10,233 nucleotides of DNA from Phycisphaerae bacterium (lineage in GTDB: Bacteria > Planctomycetota > Phycisphaerae > UBA1845 > Fen-1342), in assembly GCA_020058145.1 (NCBI GenBank), contig JAGVEP010000009.1, forward strand, positions 1-10,233. The letters run 5' to 3'. Position 1 is the first letter of the stretch; the number at the start of each line of letters is the position of its first letter. The position numbers and the translations under genes were made by a program. This document shows, one piece after another, positions 1 through 6,774 of this stretch. Below the pieces are notes generated by a model. That model ran no database searches. It was given only the letters and a program-made list of their open reading frames with translations, and had not been told where the DNA came from.

Positions 1-127
1 ATAGTCAGCGCGAGAACACCCCGACACGCCGTGAAAACACCCGGAACAAAACCGGCGTTAGGGAGTCTCTGACACCCCCTGTCCCCGTCAACAAAATTTC
101 AAGCACGCGACGGGCTTCGAATGGCGT
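1..127. other. Gene-free left edge with short ACACCC repeats
   Basis: No coding frame here has support. The stretch is less GC-rich than the rest. It carries AACACCCC at 15-22, AACACCCG at 36-43 and GACACCCC at 71-78; the first two are 21 bp apart within a longer match (GAGAACACCCCGA against GAAAACACCCGGA). This could be spacer before the next gene, or part of an element end with transposase sites. The sequence alone does not decide. Confidence 0.35.
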
Positions 128-1174
128 TCAAACCCGACGCTTGGGCCGTTCGACGGCCCTTTGATTCACCATGACTGCGCTCGATGTAAGCCCCGCCAAG
201 CCTGCACCTCCGGCGGCGGCGATGCCGCCCATGAATGGAAACAGTTCCGTAGCTTGCCCGCGGGCGTCTCCCGTTGCCGCGGTGTCCAGCCCGTAGCGGC
301 GAATACACTCGTCGCACCGCCAAGACAGCCACAACGGCCCGAAACGCACGTCGCGCGGGTCGGACTCGGCGTCGTAGACACGGACGTACTCGCAAAAGTC
401 ACCCCATAGCGCCGACTCGATGAGCGCCCGGCGATCCGCCCGCGTGGCGTTCCACACTCGCCGATTGAAATCGAGCCGGACAAGAGCATCCGCCAGGTGT
501 TGCTCGAAAGCCGCAGACCGAGCCGCGGCGGCATCAACTAGCACCGGCGCCTCCGGGCGCGGCGCCGCCGACGCTACCGGGCGGCGGATGCCATTCAGCC
601 GCTCACGCAGATCGTCGTCACCGCCTGCCAAAGGCCCCTTGCGGGCCGCACGGCCAGCCAGGTCGAGCCAGTACCCCGCCCGCTCGGGGAACGTCGCTAC
701 ACAGCCAAGGAAGGCCCGCTTGCGGGCCGTCTCGTCGGCGGTCTTACCGTGTTGGGCCGCGGCCTTGGCCGCGATCGCACGGCGCAGCTCGTCGGGCGTG
801 AACTGCACTCCGCCGCCCGGCTTGGCCTGGCTCGGGAGCAGCGCGTCCGTCCACACACGCAGGATTCGGCTTGTGACCAGCGCAAAGCCACCCACCGCCA
901 AGAAGTACTCTTGCAAGAGCGCGCTCGCGACGACCCAGCACAGCCGCCCATCGCCAGCCAGCGGAACTTCGTGACGCCGCAATAACCGAGCCCGGAAGGT
1001 CAGCTTGCGCAGGCCACAAGGGTTCGACTTAGGCGACACCCAGGTGTACGCCACGACGTCGGTCGCTCCGCGGCCACGCTTCCGTGCGTGCCCATGCGCC
1101 GGGTTTGCCGATACGAGGTCGGCAGGCCCGCACTGCGGCAACAAGTCGAGTAGTGTTTGCACCGGGTGGTTCAC
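128..1174 (-). CDS. Unrecognised 348-aa protein coupled to the portal gene
   Basis: I do not recognise the family. It starts with GTG at 1174, overlapping the portal stop as GTGA, with GGGAG at 1182-1186 seven bases upstream. The frame is open further upstream, to 1411, inside the portal gene, but that part is a shadow. Residues about 60-110 hold a hydrophobic core (LLQEYFLAVGGFALVTSRIL). Residues 125-175 are helical (TPDELRRAIAAKAAAQHG). A proline/alanine linker at about 198-212 leads to a second helical region (FEQHLADALVRLDFNRRVWN). A single CxxC (CDEC) is at 287-290, with no partner pair. It does not resemble the Mu gpF-like head protein or protease usually found after the portal. The tight coupling implies a virion or assembly role, which is inference. 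Confidence 0.75.
   Translation of the reverse strand: MNHPVQTLLDLLPQCGPADLVSANPAHGHARKRGRGATDVVAYTWVSPKSNPCGLRKLTFRARLLRRHEVPLAGDGRLCWVVASALLQEYFLAVGGFALVTSRILRVWTDALLPSQAKPGGGVQFTPDELRRAIAAKAAAQHGKTADETARKRAFLGCVATFPERAGYWLDLAGRAARKGPLAGGDDDLRERLNGIRRPVASAAPRPEAPVLVDAAAARSAAFEQHLADALVRLDFNRRVWNATRADRRALIESALWGDFCEYVRVYDAESDPRDVRFGPLWLSWRCDECIRRYGLDTAATGDARGQATELFPFMGGIAAAGGAGLAGLTSSAVMVNQRAVERPKRRV
143..159. other. Small hairpin at the 3' end of the last gene
   Basis: GGGCCGT (143-149) and ACGGCCC (153-159) form a 7-bp stem with a 3-base loop just before the stop codon at 128-130. Read on the plus strand it is followed by TTTG, a poor T-tract, so a terminator for rightward transcription from beyond the left edge is possible but weak. 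In the direction of the gene no U-tract follows. Confidence 0.3.
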
Positions 1175-2967
1175 CACGCAGCTCCCGTCGGCCCCGTGGC
1201 GATTACGGTCGGGATCGGTACATCCCCACCCACGATGTTTCCGGCAGCATCCTCGATCGTTTCGCCCGTGACCACGCCGCCCTCGGGCGTCTGGACCGGG
1301 ATCCACGGCGGCTGGTAGTTCGGCTCGACGCTGACGTTGAGCTCGCCGAGCAGCTTGAGGATGTCGGTCGCGTTGTACACGACGTCCGAGATGGTCCCGT
1401 CGGCGATCCACTGCTTGAGCAGTTCGCGCTTGAAAGCGATGTCATCGACGGACGAATCCTTCGTGCGGAGCTTCTGCGAGCTGACCATCTTGGCGGCGGC
1501 GCCCTCGTCGAAGCCCAGGGCCTTGAGCAGTTCGACCGCCGTGACGTTGCTCAGCGTGGCTTCGGTGACCTTGCTCAGCACGTCGATGGCGGAGTTGATC
1601 TGGATGCCGGAGAGCGCGTCGCGTGGTGGCGTGGGCGTCTCGCTGGCGTCAAAGCCCAGGCCAGGCCTGGCCTGGGCTTCGCTGCTCGCTACTCGATACT
1701 CGCCACTTCCCCCGAGCAGTTCATCCCCGTCCGCCGGGGTTTCGATCCCCAGTTCGTCGTACACCTGGGCGATCCGGATAGGCAGTCCGAGCGCCCGGGC
1801 CCCCGTGAACACCCGCCCGCGTTGCTCCTGGTCGAGCACGCTTTGGATTACATGTCGCAGCGTCGGCGGCGTCACCTCGGGTCCAAAGCGCCACGCGCAC
1901 CAGGGCGCGACGAGTTGAGTGGCCAGGGTGTCGTCCAGCGACTCGGCGTCCTCGTCGCGCAGATCGTCGCGGACCTGGGCCTGCACGGTAGCGCCCGTCT
2001 CCTGCCCCGCCGTGGCGTGCTGCGCGGTTTCCTGACCGAGCAGGAAGCGACTCACGCAGCGCGAGTAAAACTCGGCGAACTCGCGGTTGGGCGTGTGCTC
2101 GATCGGGTCCTGCAAGTTGACGTTCACGCCCGTGGGCGTGGCCACGACCATCTCGTCGGCCAGGGTGAGGAACGTATCGACGATCGTCCGCAGCTCGGCG
2201 TTCGACACGCTGCCGGCGTCGTACTGGAAGTGCGTGAAGGGCTGGCCCCACTTGTCGATCAGCTTGCCCCAGCCCGTGAGGTTCAGGTGCGCTAGGTACC
2301 AGAGTTTCGCGAGCGTCCGCACGTCCGCGTAGCGTCCCGGCTGGCCCGCCACGGCCGAGTGCGCATGGTGTACAAAGGTGCCGGGCTCGAACGCCACCAG
2401 GTCCGCCGTACTGCACGTCGCCAGGTCGCGATAGAGGGCGATCGTCAGGTCGTCGTCCACGTAGTAGCGTTCGGGCTCGATGGCTCGGAAACCAATCGGC
2501 GTCCAGGCCGGATTGTAGAGCACTTCGACCGCGGAGTGTTGGTGCCACAGCGCCCGCAGCAGCCAGTCCTCCATGCGGCCCCACCAGCCCGCGGCCACCA
2601 GCGTGGTGAGCGCCTCGGCCGCGGCCACGCTGCGGGCTTCGTCCGGGTCCCCCGGCTGGACGATCTTGGACAGCCGCCGCACGGCCGCCCGCCGCACGCG
2701 CAGCGTCCCGGCCAGGTCGGTATCGGATTCCTCGATTTCGCAGGCCAGCACGATCTGATCCGCGAGGTACTGGTCGGCGGACTGGAAGATGGCCAGCAGC
2801 GTCGCGGGCGTCAGTTCGCGTAGCGTGCGGCGGGCGGTGAAGTGGGTGTCCCAGCGTTGCGGTCGCACCAGGCCGGAGCGGGTGCGTTGTGCGAGCACGC
2901 TGGCCGGCGTGCCGCGCGTGCCGCGCCGCCAGGTCCGGGCCAACCATTTGTCCAGCCGCTTCAGCAT
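1171..2967 (-). CDS. Phage portal protein, Mu gp29-like (DUF935)
   Basis: Forms the ring at the capsid vertex through which DNA enters and leaves and to which the tail connector binds. Family marks: EIEESDTDLAGTLRVRRAAV at about 77-96, the usual N-terminal portal helix region; a WGRMEDWLLRALWHQHSAVE stretch at 129-148; and LLGQETAQHATAGQETGATV at 309-328 followed by RDEDAESLDDTLATQLVAP, matching the LGQT...G...A.V..DI...DA..L..TLN pattern of gp29-like portals. The DUF935 part ends near 420. Residues about 450-585 form an extension with helices (SKVTEATLSNVTAVELLKAL), probably a C-terminal portal domain. Residues about 421-440 encode an inserted palindromic repeat. The start ATG has only a weak ribosome site and probably relies on coupling to the 31-codon ORF. 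Its stop overlaps the next gene's GTG (GTGA). Confidence 0.9.
   Translation of the reverse strand: MLKRLDKWLARTWRRGTRGTPASVLAQRTRSGLVRPQRWDTHFTARRTLRELTPATLLAIFQSADQYLADQIVLACEIEESDTDLAGTLRVRRAAVRRLSKIVQPGDPDEARSVAAAEALTTLVAAGWWGRMEDWLLRALWHQHSAVEVLYNPAWTPIGFRAIEPERYYVDDDLTIALYRDLATCSTADLVAFEPGTFVHHAHSAVAGQPGRYADVRTLAKLWYLAHLNLTGWGKLIDKWGQPFTHFQYDAGSVSNAELRTIVDTFLTLADEMVVATPTGVNVNLQDPIEHTPNREFAEFYSRCVSRFLLGQETAQHATAGQETGATVQAQVRDDLRDEDAESLDDTLATQLVAPWCAWRFGPEVTPPTLRHVIQSVLDQEQRGRVFTGARALGLPIRIAQVYDELGIETPADGDELLGGSGEYRVASSEAQARPGLGFDASETPTPPRDALSGIQINSAIDVLSKVTEATLSNVTAVELLKALGFDEGAAAKMVSSQKLRTKDSSVDDIAFKRELLKQWIADGTISDVVYNATDILKLLGELNVSVEPNYQPPWIPVQTPEGGVVTGETIEDAAGNIVGGDVPIPTVIATGPTGAAW
1652..1679. 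repeat. Perfect 28-nt palindrome inside the portal gene
   Basis: The arms AAGCCCAGGCCAGG and CCTGGCCTGGGCTT are exact reverse complements with no spacer. On the coding strand the element reads QARPGLGF and sits in frame at residues about 430-439, between the DUF935 core and the C-terminal extension. Three 7-bp near-repeats lie beside it at 1684-1704. This looks like a palindromic repeat inserted into a tolerant linker, similar in principle to the in-frame palindromic elements of Rickettsia. Confidence 0.85.
1684..1704. repeat. Three tandem 7-bp repeats beside the palindrome
   Basis: GCTCGCT, ACTCGAT and ACTCGCC stand head to tail; on the coding strand they give the residues around EYRVASS. 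They start five bases from the end of the 28-nt palindrome and are probably part of the same inserted element. Confidence 0.6.
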
Positions 2968-2976
2968 GTCAACTCG

Positions 2977-3072
2977 CTATCCGCTGGCAAGTTCCTGTAA
3001 GAGTTCAATGCCGCGGCGGCCCAGAAAGGAGGCCCGGGAGGGCACACGGGACGCCGCGGCGTGGTTCGTCAT
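2977..3072 (-). CDS. Possible 31-aa peptide coupled to both neighbours
   Basis: A 31-codon ORF starts at an ATG overlapping the stop of the 179-aa gene (ATGA, 3069-3072) and ends with TAG at 2977-2979, nine bases before the portal ATG. It fills almost the whole gap. The product starts MTNHAAASRVPSRASFL, is basic in its first half and has a short amphipathic helix at the end (GIELLQELASG). There is no separate ribosome site, so it would depend on re-initiation. It may be a real small phage protein, or its role may be just to carry ribosomes to the portal start, which has a weak ribosome site. Confidence 0.45.
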   Translation of the reverse strand: MTNHAAASRVPSRASFLGRRGIELLQELASG

Positions 3073-3608
3073 TCCGGCTCGCTGGCTTTTGCCACCGAAC
3101 GCCGGGTGCGTGCGCTCCGCACGTCCTCCTCACTAACCCCGCGTGCCAGCGCCTCACGCCAGTCATCACCACACAGCACTTTGCGGCGCGCGTTTTGCGA
3201 TTCGCTGAGCGCGCTCAGCGCGGTCGTCTGCGCCCCATACGACGCATCGCAGGCCGCGCGCGTGGCGTCCAAAGTCCGCTCGGCTTCCTTCACTGCGGCC
3301 AACCGCCGCTGAAATTCAATTCGCGCAGCCTGGTAAGCCTGCTCGCGCTCGGGTTGCAGCGTCACCAGGGCTTCGGCGGCCACGATCTCTCGCACGCGCG
3401 CGACGTCGGCCGCAAGCTCCGTGCTGCGGTTAAGAATCGCGAGCAGCTCGATGACTCGGCCCTCGGCCCCCGGACCCGTCCGCAAGCCCCGCAGAATGTC
3501 CAGATACTCCTCCATGGCAGCTCGGCGCCTGGCGGCCTGGACCTCGCGTACCACTTCGACCAGCCCTTGGTTGCCCCGCGCTACATCTTCGCACATTGTT
3601 TGTGTCAT
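3069..3608 (-). CDS. Coiled-coil protein of unknown function, 179 aa
   Basis: No family recognised. The sequence is helical and highly charged from about residue 10 to 140, with likely coiled-coil stretches (VREVQAARRRAAMEEYLDIL, then YQAARIEFQRRLAAVKEAER). The last 30 residues are polar (GDDWREALARGVSEEDV and a basic end). No signal peptide or membrane segment. It starts 33 bp after the tape-measure-like gene and ends in an ATGA overlap with a 31-codon ORF that leads to the portal. A scaffold, spacer or tail assembly role fits a long-helix protein here, but this is position and composition only. Confidence 0.75.
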   Translation of the reverse strand: MTQTMCEDVARGNQGLVEVVREVQAARRRAAMEEYLDILRGLRTGPGAEGRVIELLAILNRSTELAADVARVREIVAAEALVTLQPEREQAYQAARIEFQRRLAAVKEAERTLDATRAACDASYGAQTTALSALSESQNARRKVLCGDDWREALARGVSEEDVRSARTRRSVAKASEPE

Positions 3609-3615
3609 TTTAAGA

Positions 3616-3622
3616 CTTCCTT
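3616..3622 (-). promoter_or_regulatory. Ribosome binding site of the 179-aa gene
   Basis: AAGGAAG stands seven bases before the ATG at 3608, in a 33-bp gap that is notably richer in A and T than its surroundings. Confidence 0.65.
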
Positions 3623-3641
3623 ATCCTATAGATGTCTAACT

Positions 3642-5126
3642 TCACAACAGACTCACGATGTCGATGCCAGAATTCGTCCCGAACTTCGTCCGCAGGTCCC
3701 GCCCCCGCCGATCGCCCTGGCCGTTGAACTGCGTGCCGATGTTGGTGATGTGGTTCACGACCGGACGCAGCGCCCCCTGCGATTTCCCCCCCTCTTCGTG
3801 CGTGAACTCGTCGAACTGGTCCGCCGGGATGACGCCAGCGCGGACTTTCCCCCCCTTTGGAAACACACGCTCCGGAGACACATACCCCGCCCCAGTGCGC
3901 CCGGCCGGAACTCGCGCCGCGGCGCCGGATTGCAGTGTTTCGTCCAAGGCCTCCATCGCCGTACTCAAACGGTCGAGAAGCTCCAGTTGCTTCCACACGT
4001 GCGGCGGGGTACTGGCCGTAACGGGGCCAGGGAAAGCCTGGCCGAGCACTTGCTCGCCGGACGCCGCAGGAACGAGCAACTCCAGGGCATCCGACACGCC
4101 GCCGCGCTGGGCTTGCTGCCGCAGTTCTGCCTGTTTCGCCCGCCACTTGCGGACAGAGTCCGGCCCGGCCTTCTGCGGCACAATGCCCAACTGCTTTCCA
4201 AACTCGACGGCGATGGCGTCACGATCTGGAGTGAAAAGTGCGTTCCACCGCGGCCGATCCTCTTCGATGACCTTTTCCCATAGCGCCGCGAACCCAGCCG
4301 CACGCCGACCGATGCCGCTCGCCCGCAAGGCCGCGAGTTGCTGCTCCAGTGTGTCACGCACATCCCCTTGGTTTTCAACGCGCCGGGCTGCCGCGGCGAA
4401 CTCCGCTGGAGTCTTCGGAATCTCTCCGCCTGGAGCGGTACTGGCAATGGCCACGAGTGCCGCGGCCTTCTCGTTAGCGCCGCTCACTTTCGCCTGTGTC
4501 GCCACCTGGAGAGCCAAGTCCTCAGGGATGCCCAAGCGTTGTAGTCCGAGCGCGTACCTGTATGTGCTCTCCGCCATCCCCGGGCCCAGGGCGCCGAAAC
4601 CCAACAGCGCCTTCTCGATCTGCTCTACCCCCTGGCTTTTCTCATTGATAGCCGAGCGCACGCCCGCATTGAACTTCTCAAGCTCGGCGTTGGCCTTCTT
4701 TACCTCTTCTGCGATACTGCGGAACACCTGCACCAAGCCCCCCAACCCCGCCAGCCCCGCGGCCACCGCGGCGATCAGCGGACCCGCGGTCGTGAACAGT
4801 GCCACCAGGTTCGCGAGATGGCCGATCTCGCCGCCGAACTGCCCGCCGACCAGGCTGACCACCGAAGCGAGCTTCTGCTTGCTGCGGATCAGTTCCTCGG
4901 TCGCGGTGCCGCCCTTGCGGGTGACGTTCTCGACTTCACGATGAACCGCGGCCACCCGTTCCAAGCCTTGCACTTCGACGACGATCTGCTGCTCGACCTC
5001 GGCGGTGTCCGCCCCCGCCGCCCGCTTGGTCTTGAGCTGCTCGGTGAGCTGCGCCACGCGCGCCACCTTGGCCTCAAACTCCGTGAGGTCCAGCTCGTAC
5101 TTCAGGATTTCGCGTTCTTCAGCCAT
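3642..5126 (-). CDS. Tape-measure-like phage tail protein, 494 aa
   Basis: Probably a short tail tape-measure protein, which sets tail length and occupies the tail tube. Residues 1-70 are a charged coiled coil (EFEAKVARVAQLTEQLKTKR). Residues about 88-135 are a glycine/alanine-rich hydrophobic stretch (GGQFGGEIGHLANLVALF, then LIAAVAAGLAGLGGLVQVF) flanked by another amphipathic helix (IAEEVKKANAELEKF), a layout common in tape-measure proteins. Helical segments continue to about 400. The end (VVNHITNIGTQF) looks strand-rich. I prefer the ATG at 5126, seven bases after GAAAGG at 5134-5139, over a GTG two codons earlier. At 494 residues it is short for the family and would fit a short tail. A membrane-active or other coiled-coil virion protein is the alternative. 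Confidence 0.68.
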   Translation of the reverse strand: MAEEREILKYELDLTEFEAKVARVAQLTEQLKTKRAAGADTAEVEQQIVVEVQGLERVAAVHREVENVTRKGGTATEELIRSKQKLASVVSLVGGQFGGEIGHLANLVALFTTAGPLIAAVAAGLAGLGGLVQVFRSIAEEVKKANAELEKFNAGVRSAINEKSQGVEQIEKALLGFGALGPGMAESTYRYALGLQRLGIPEDLALQVATQAKVSGANEKAAALVAIASTAPGGEIPKTPAEFAAAARRVENQGDVRDTLEQQLAALRASGIGRRAAGFAALWEKVIEEDRPRWNALFTPDRDAIAVEFGKQLGIVPQKAGPDSVRKWRAKQAELRQQAQRGGVSDALELLVPAASGEQVLGQAFPGPVTASTPPHVWKQLELLDRLSTAMEALDETLQSGAAARVPAGRTGAGYVSPERVFPKGGKVRAGVIPADQFDEFTHEEGGKSQGALRPVVNHITNIGTQFNGQGDRRGRDLRTKFGTNSGIDIVSLL

Positions 5127-5189
5127 CGTCACACCTTTCGGGCCTCACGCCGTGCGCCGGGTACCGCGGCACACCGTCGGGCCACGCCG

Positions 5190-5594
5190 CTACTTAGCGT
5201 CGTCACCCTTGCTCATTTCGACGTTCACGAGATTGAGCAGCAAGAGCTTCTCTTTGATTGCGAGTTCCATCCGTCCGGCACACACTTTGGGGTCCAAGCA
5301 CAGTGCGTGGAACGCCCGCGCGCCCCGCACGGATCGACGGCCGGTGTCTTTGTTCTCGTGTCCGCGCACGACGGTCACCCGAACCGCGCGCGGGATTTCG
5401 TGCTCTTTTGGAGCGCGGAGCCCGATTCGGAGGGTGTCTGGGTCCGCCATCAGGGTGGCAAATTCACCAATACCAACCGACTTGAGCAGCTCGACACGGA
5501 ACACGAGTGAACCATCGCGCAAAATCGCTACTTGACTTTCTTCAAGCGGAACGCCGGGCCTCCAGACTCCTCTTTCAATTACCTTCCACGACAT
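5190..5594 (-). CDS. Unrecognised 134-aa protein
   Basis: No family recognised. The start at 5594 has the best ribosome site in the window. The first 60 residues alternate hydrophobic and charged positions (WKVIERGVWRPGVPLEESQV, then a short strand around LVFRVELL), suggesting a small beta-rich fold. The C-terminal 40 residues are helical (MELAIKEKLLLLNLVNVEM) with an acidic end. No signal peptide or membrane helix. It immediately precedes the tape-measure-like gene, separated by 63 bp. In tailed phages this place is often taken by tail assembly chaperones or tail tube proteins, but it resembles neither clearly; a minor tail or assembly protein is only a positional guess. Confidence 0.72.
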   Translation of the reverse strand: MSWKVIERGVWRPGVPLEESQVAILRDGSLVFRVELLKSVGIGEFATLMADPDTLRIGLRAPKEHEIPRAVRVTVVRGHENKDTGRRSVRGARAFHALCLDPKVCAGRMELAIKEKLLLLNLVNVEMSKGDDAK

Positions 5595-5600
5595 CCGCAG

Positions 5601-5608
5601 TCCTCCTT
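5601..5608 (-). promoter_or_regulatory. Strong ribosome binding site of the 134-aa gene
   Basis: AAGGAGGA is a near-perfect Shine-Dalgarno sequence, six bases before the ATG at 5594. It fixes this start and suggests the product is made at a high level. Confidence 0.75.
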
Positions 5609-5657
5609 GCCGGCTTCGCGGTGTGCCCGCCGCGTGGCCGAAAGGCCGGCGGCGCCA

Positions 5658-5942
5658 CTACTCGTCGCTACCATGACACTTGTTCCTTTCGTCGCTTGAG
5701 TTCTCGCCCGCCGCAGTTTGAGCCGGCGGGGGATTGCGGTTGTCAAGCAGGTGCGCCAAAGCCGCCTCATCCATGTAGTCCCCAAGGCGCGTCGTCGGTG
5801 CCTTGCCGAGCAGCACCTCACCCGCCAGAACGACGATGTCACAGTAACTCAGCTTTTCCGCCACGTGCAGCAAGGCCAGCAGCGCATCCGCTTTTACGGG
5901 TGACACCCGCGGTCGTCCGCTCACATTCACAGGCTGCTCCAT
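5658..5942 (-). CDS. Unrecognised small protein, 94 aa
   Basis: No family recognised. A GAGAGGAG ribosome site supports the ATG at 5942. Residues about 15-65 look like a compact helical domain (ADALLALLHVAEKLSYCDIVVLAGEVLLG, then an acidic helix near 55-67). The C-terminal 25 residues are polar and probably disordered. There is no signal peptide or membrane segment. It sits 81 bp after the 208-aa gene and 63 bp before the 134-aa gene, all on one strand, so the three probably share a transcript. A small regulatory or adaptor protein is possible, but nothing in the sequence shows it. Confidence 0.7.
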   Translation of the reverse strand: MEQPVNVSGRPRVSPVKADALLALLHVAEKLSYCDIVVLAGEVLLGKAPTTRLGDYMDEAALAHLLDNRNPPPAQTAAGENSSDERNKCHGSDE

Positions 5943-5947
5943 CGTTG

Positions 5948-5955
5948 CTCCTCTC
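5948..5955 (-). promoter_or_regulatory. Ribosome binding site deciding the start of the 94-aa gene
   Basis: GAGAGGAG stands five bases before the ATG at 5942. An in-frame start further upstream at 5999 lacks a comparable site, so the shorter product is preferred. Confidence 0.7.
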
Positions 5956-6023
5956 AGTCGCCAGGCGCCCCCGCCGGCGTGCCAGATTGCGCAGAACACG
6001 CCGGCGGGGACGAAGATGTCGCA

Positions 6024-6650
6024 TCACTTCCGCTGCTTGGCGGTCGGCGCCGGCCGTCGGCCGGTACGCGCACCTGACCTACAGCCACGACGTCGCGGCC
6101 CCCATTCTCCCGAAAGGCCGTGATGCAAGCCCAGAAGGAAGCCGTCAGGAGTACCGGAAAGGGAGCGCGGCAGGGCTTCCAGAATTTCTCGGCGGTGGCG
6201 CTCGACGCGCACACCGCTTCGGGCGAACAACGCCTTAATCTGCGTCATTACATGTTCCATCATCTGATCCCGCGACTTCTCCGACACGAAAACCTCCCGT
6301 ACTCGATCGTCGGCCCGAGCCCGATCAAAGAGGCGGCAGACCTCGGTGACGGCTTCCACAACCCGCTCGGCCGTTCCTGCCGGAGCAATGACGGACCGCA
6401 CGAAGATCGTTTCAACGCTCTTGCCGATACCATCTTCGCCCGGAACATCAACCCGCACTTCGACGCAGTCGCACCCATTGAGCACCCCGCTGAGTTTGTT
6501 ACGGTAGAACTCCAGATGCGCCGCCTCCGCCTCTGGTAGTTCCCATTCCCGGGTGCGACGAAGCCGCTCCGTCGCCTCCGCCACACCCGCCTCGTCGCGC
6601 ACCGCCAGCGAGGCACTTCCCGATGCCGTTTCCGTTCTGATCTGAGACAT
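6024..6650 (-). CDS. Unrecognised 208-aa protein with a P-loop-like motif
   Basis: I do not recognise this family. The start at 6650 is chosen for its AAAAGGAG ribosome site. The reading frame continues upstream to 6992, but that extension runs through inverted repeats and is proline/arginine junk. Residues 25-60 look helical and charged. A strand-rich stretch (CVEVRVDVP) is followed by GEDGIGKS at 71-78, which fits the Walker A consensus. No convincing Walker B follows, so nucleotide binding is doubtful. The C-terminal 25 residues are strongly basic (RRRGCRSGARTGRRP), which would suit contact with nucleic acid. It is the first gene after the transposition module, where Mu-like phages keep early and host-control genes. 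It does not look like DUF3164 or Gam. Confidence 0.75.
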   Translation of the reverse strand: MSQIRTETASGSASLAVRDEAGVAEATERLRRTREWELPEAEAAHLEFYRNKLSGVLNGCDCVEVRVDVPGEDGIGKSVETIFVRSVIAPAGTAERVVEAVTEVCRLFDRARADDRVREVFVSEKSRDQMMEHVMTQIKALFARSGVRVERHRREILEALPRSLSGTPDGFLLGLHHGLSGEWGPRRRGCRSGARTGRRPAPTAKQRK

Positions 6651-6658
6651 CGAACCTA

Positions 6659-6666
6659 CTCCTTTT
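6659..6666 (-). promoter_or_regulatory. Ribosome binding site of the 208-aa gene
   Basis: AAAAGGAG stands eight bases before the ATG at 6650. It fixes this start even though the frame is open far upstream, to 6992, across the repeat-rich gap. Confidence 0.75.
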
Positions 6667-6672
6667 GCAACG

Positions 6673-6705
6673 CGCACTTGCCGCGCCAAGTACGCACTCG
6701 CCGCG
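6673..6705. promoter_or_regulatory. Paired direct repeats, candidate operator
   Basis: CGCACTTGCCGCG (6673-6685) and CGCACTCGCCGCG (6693-6705) match at 12 of 13 positions and are exactly 20 bp apart, about two helical turns. They lie 23-55 bp upstream of the ATG at 6650. This fits a dimeric or cooperative regulator, or a transposase site, controlling the downstream genes. No confident -35/-10 pair is visible nearby, so the role is inferred from spacing and position only. Confidence 0.35.
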
Positions 6706-6774
6706 GCACCGATCTGTTGCTGGCCAGGGGGACGCCGACCGCTTCCCACGGGCTTTGCGACCTTCAGAGCAAAT

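Noticed and set aside
1175..1411. Upstream part of the 348-aa frame within the portal gene
   Set aside because: The portal reading frame is clearly coding here; the GTG at 1174 with GGGAG upstream is the natural start.
2889..4283. Long plus-strand open frame of 464 codons
   Set aside because: It lies antisense to the portal, coiled-coil and tape-measure-like genes. Its product is arginine/proline/cysteine-rich without domain signals, as expected from stop-poor GC-rich DNA.
3658..4944. Plus-strand open frame of 428 codons
   Set aside because: Antisense to the tape-measure-like gene, which has a ribosome site and coherent helical composition; the antisense product is serine/arginine-rich and low in complexity.
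5839..6024. Arginine-rich 61-codon ORF starting at the stop of the 208-aa gene
   Set aside because: Its start overlaps the upstream stop, but it overlaps the well-supported 94-aa gene by about 100 bp and has an artefact-like composition. It remains possible but unsupported.
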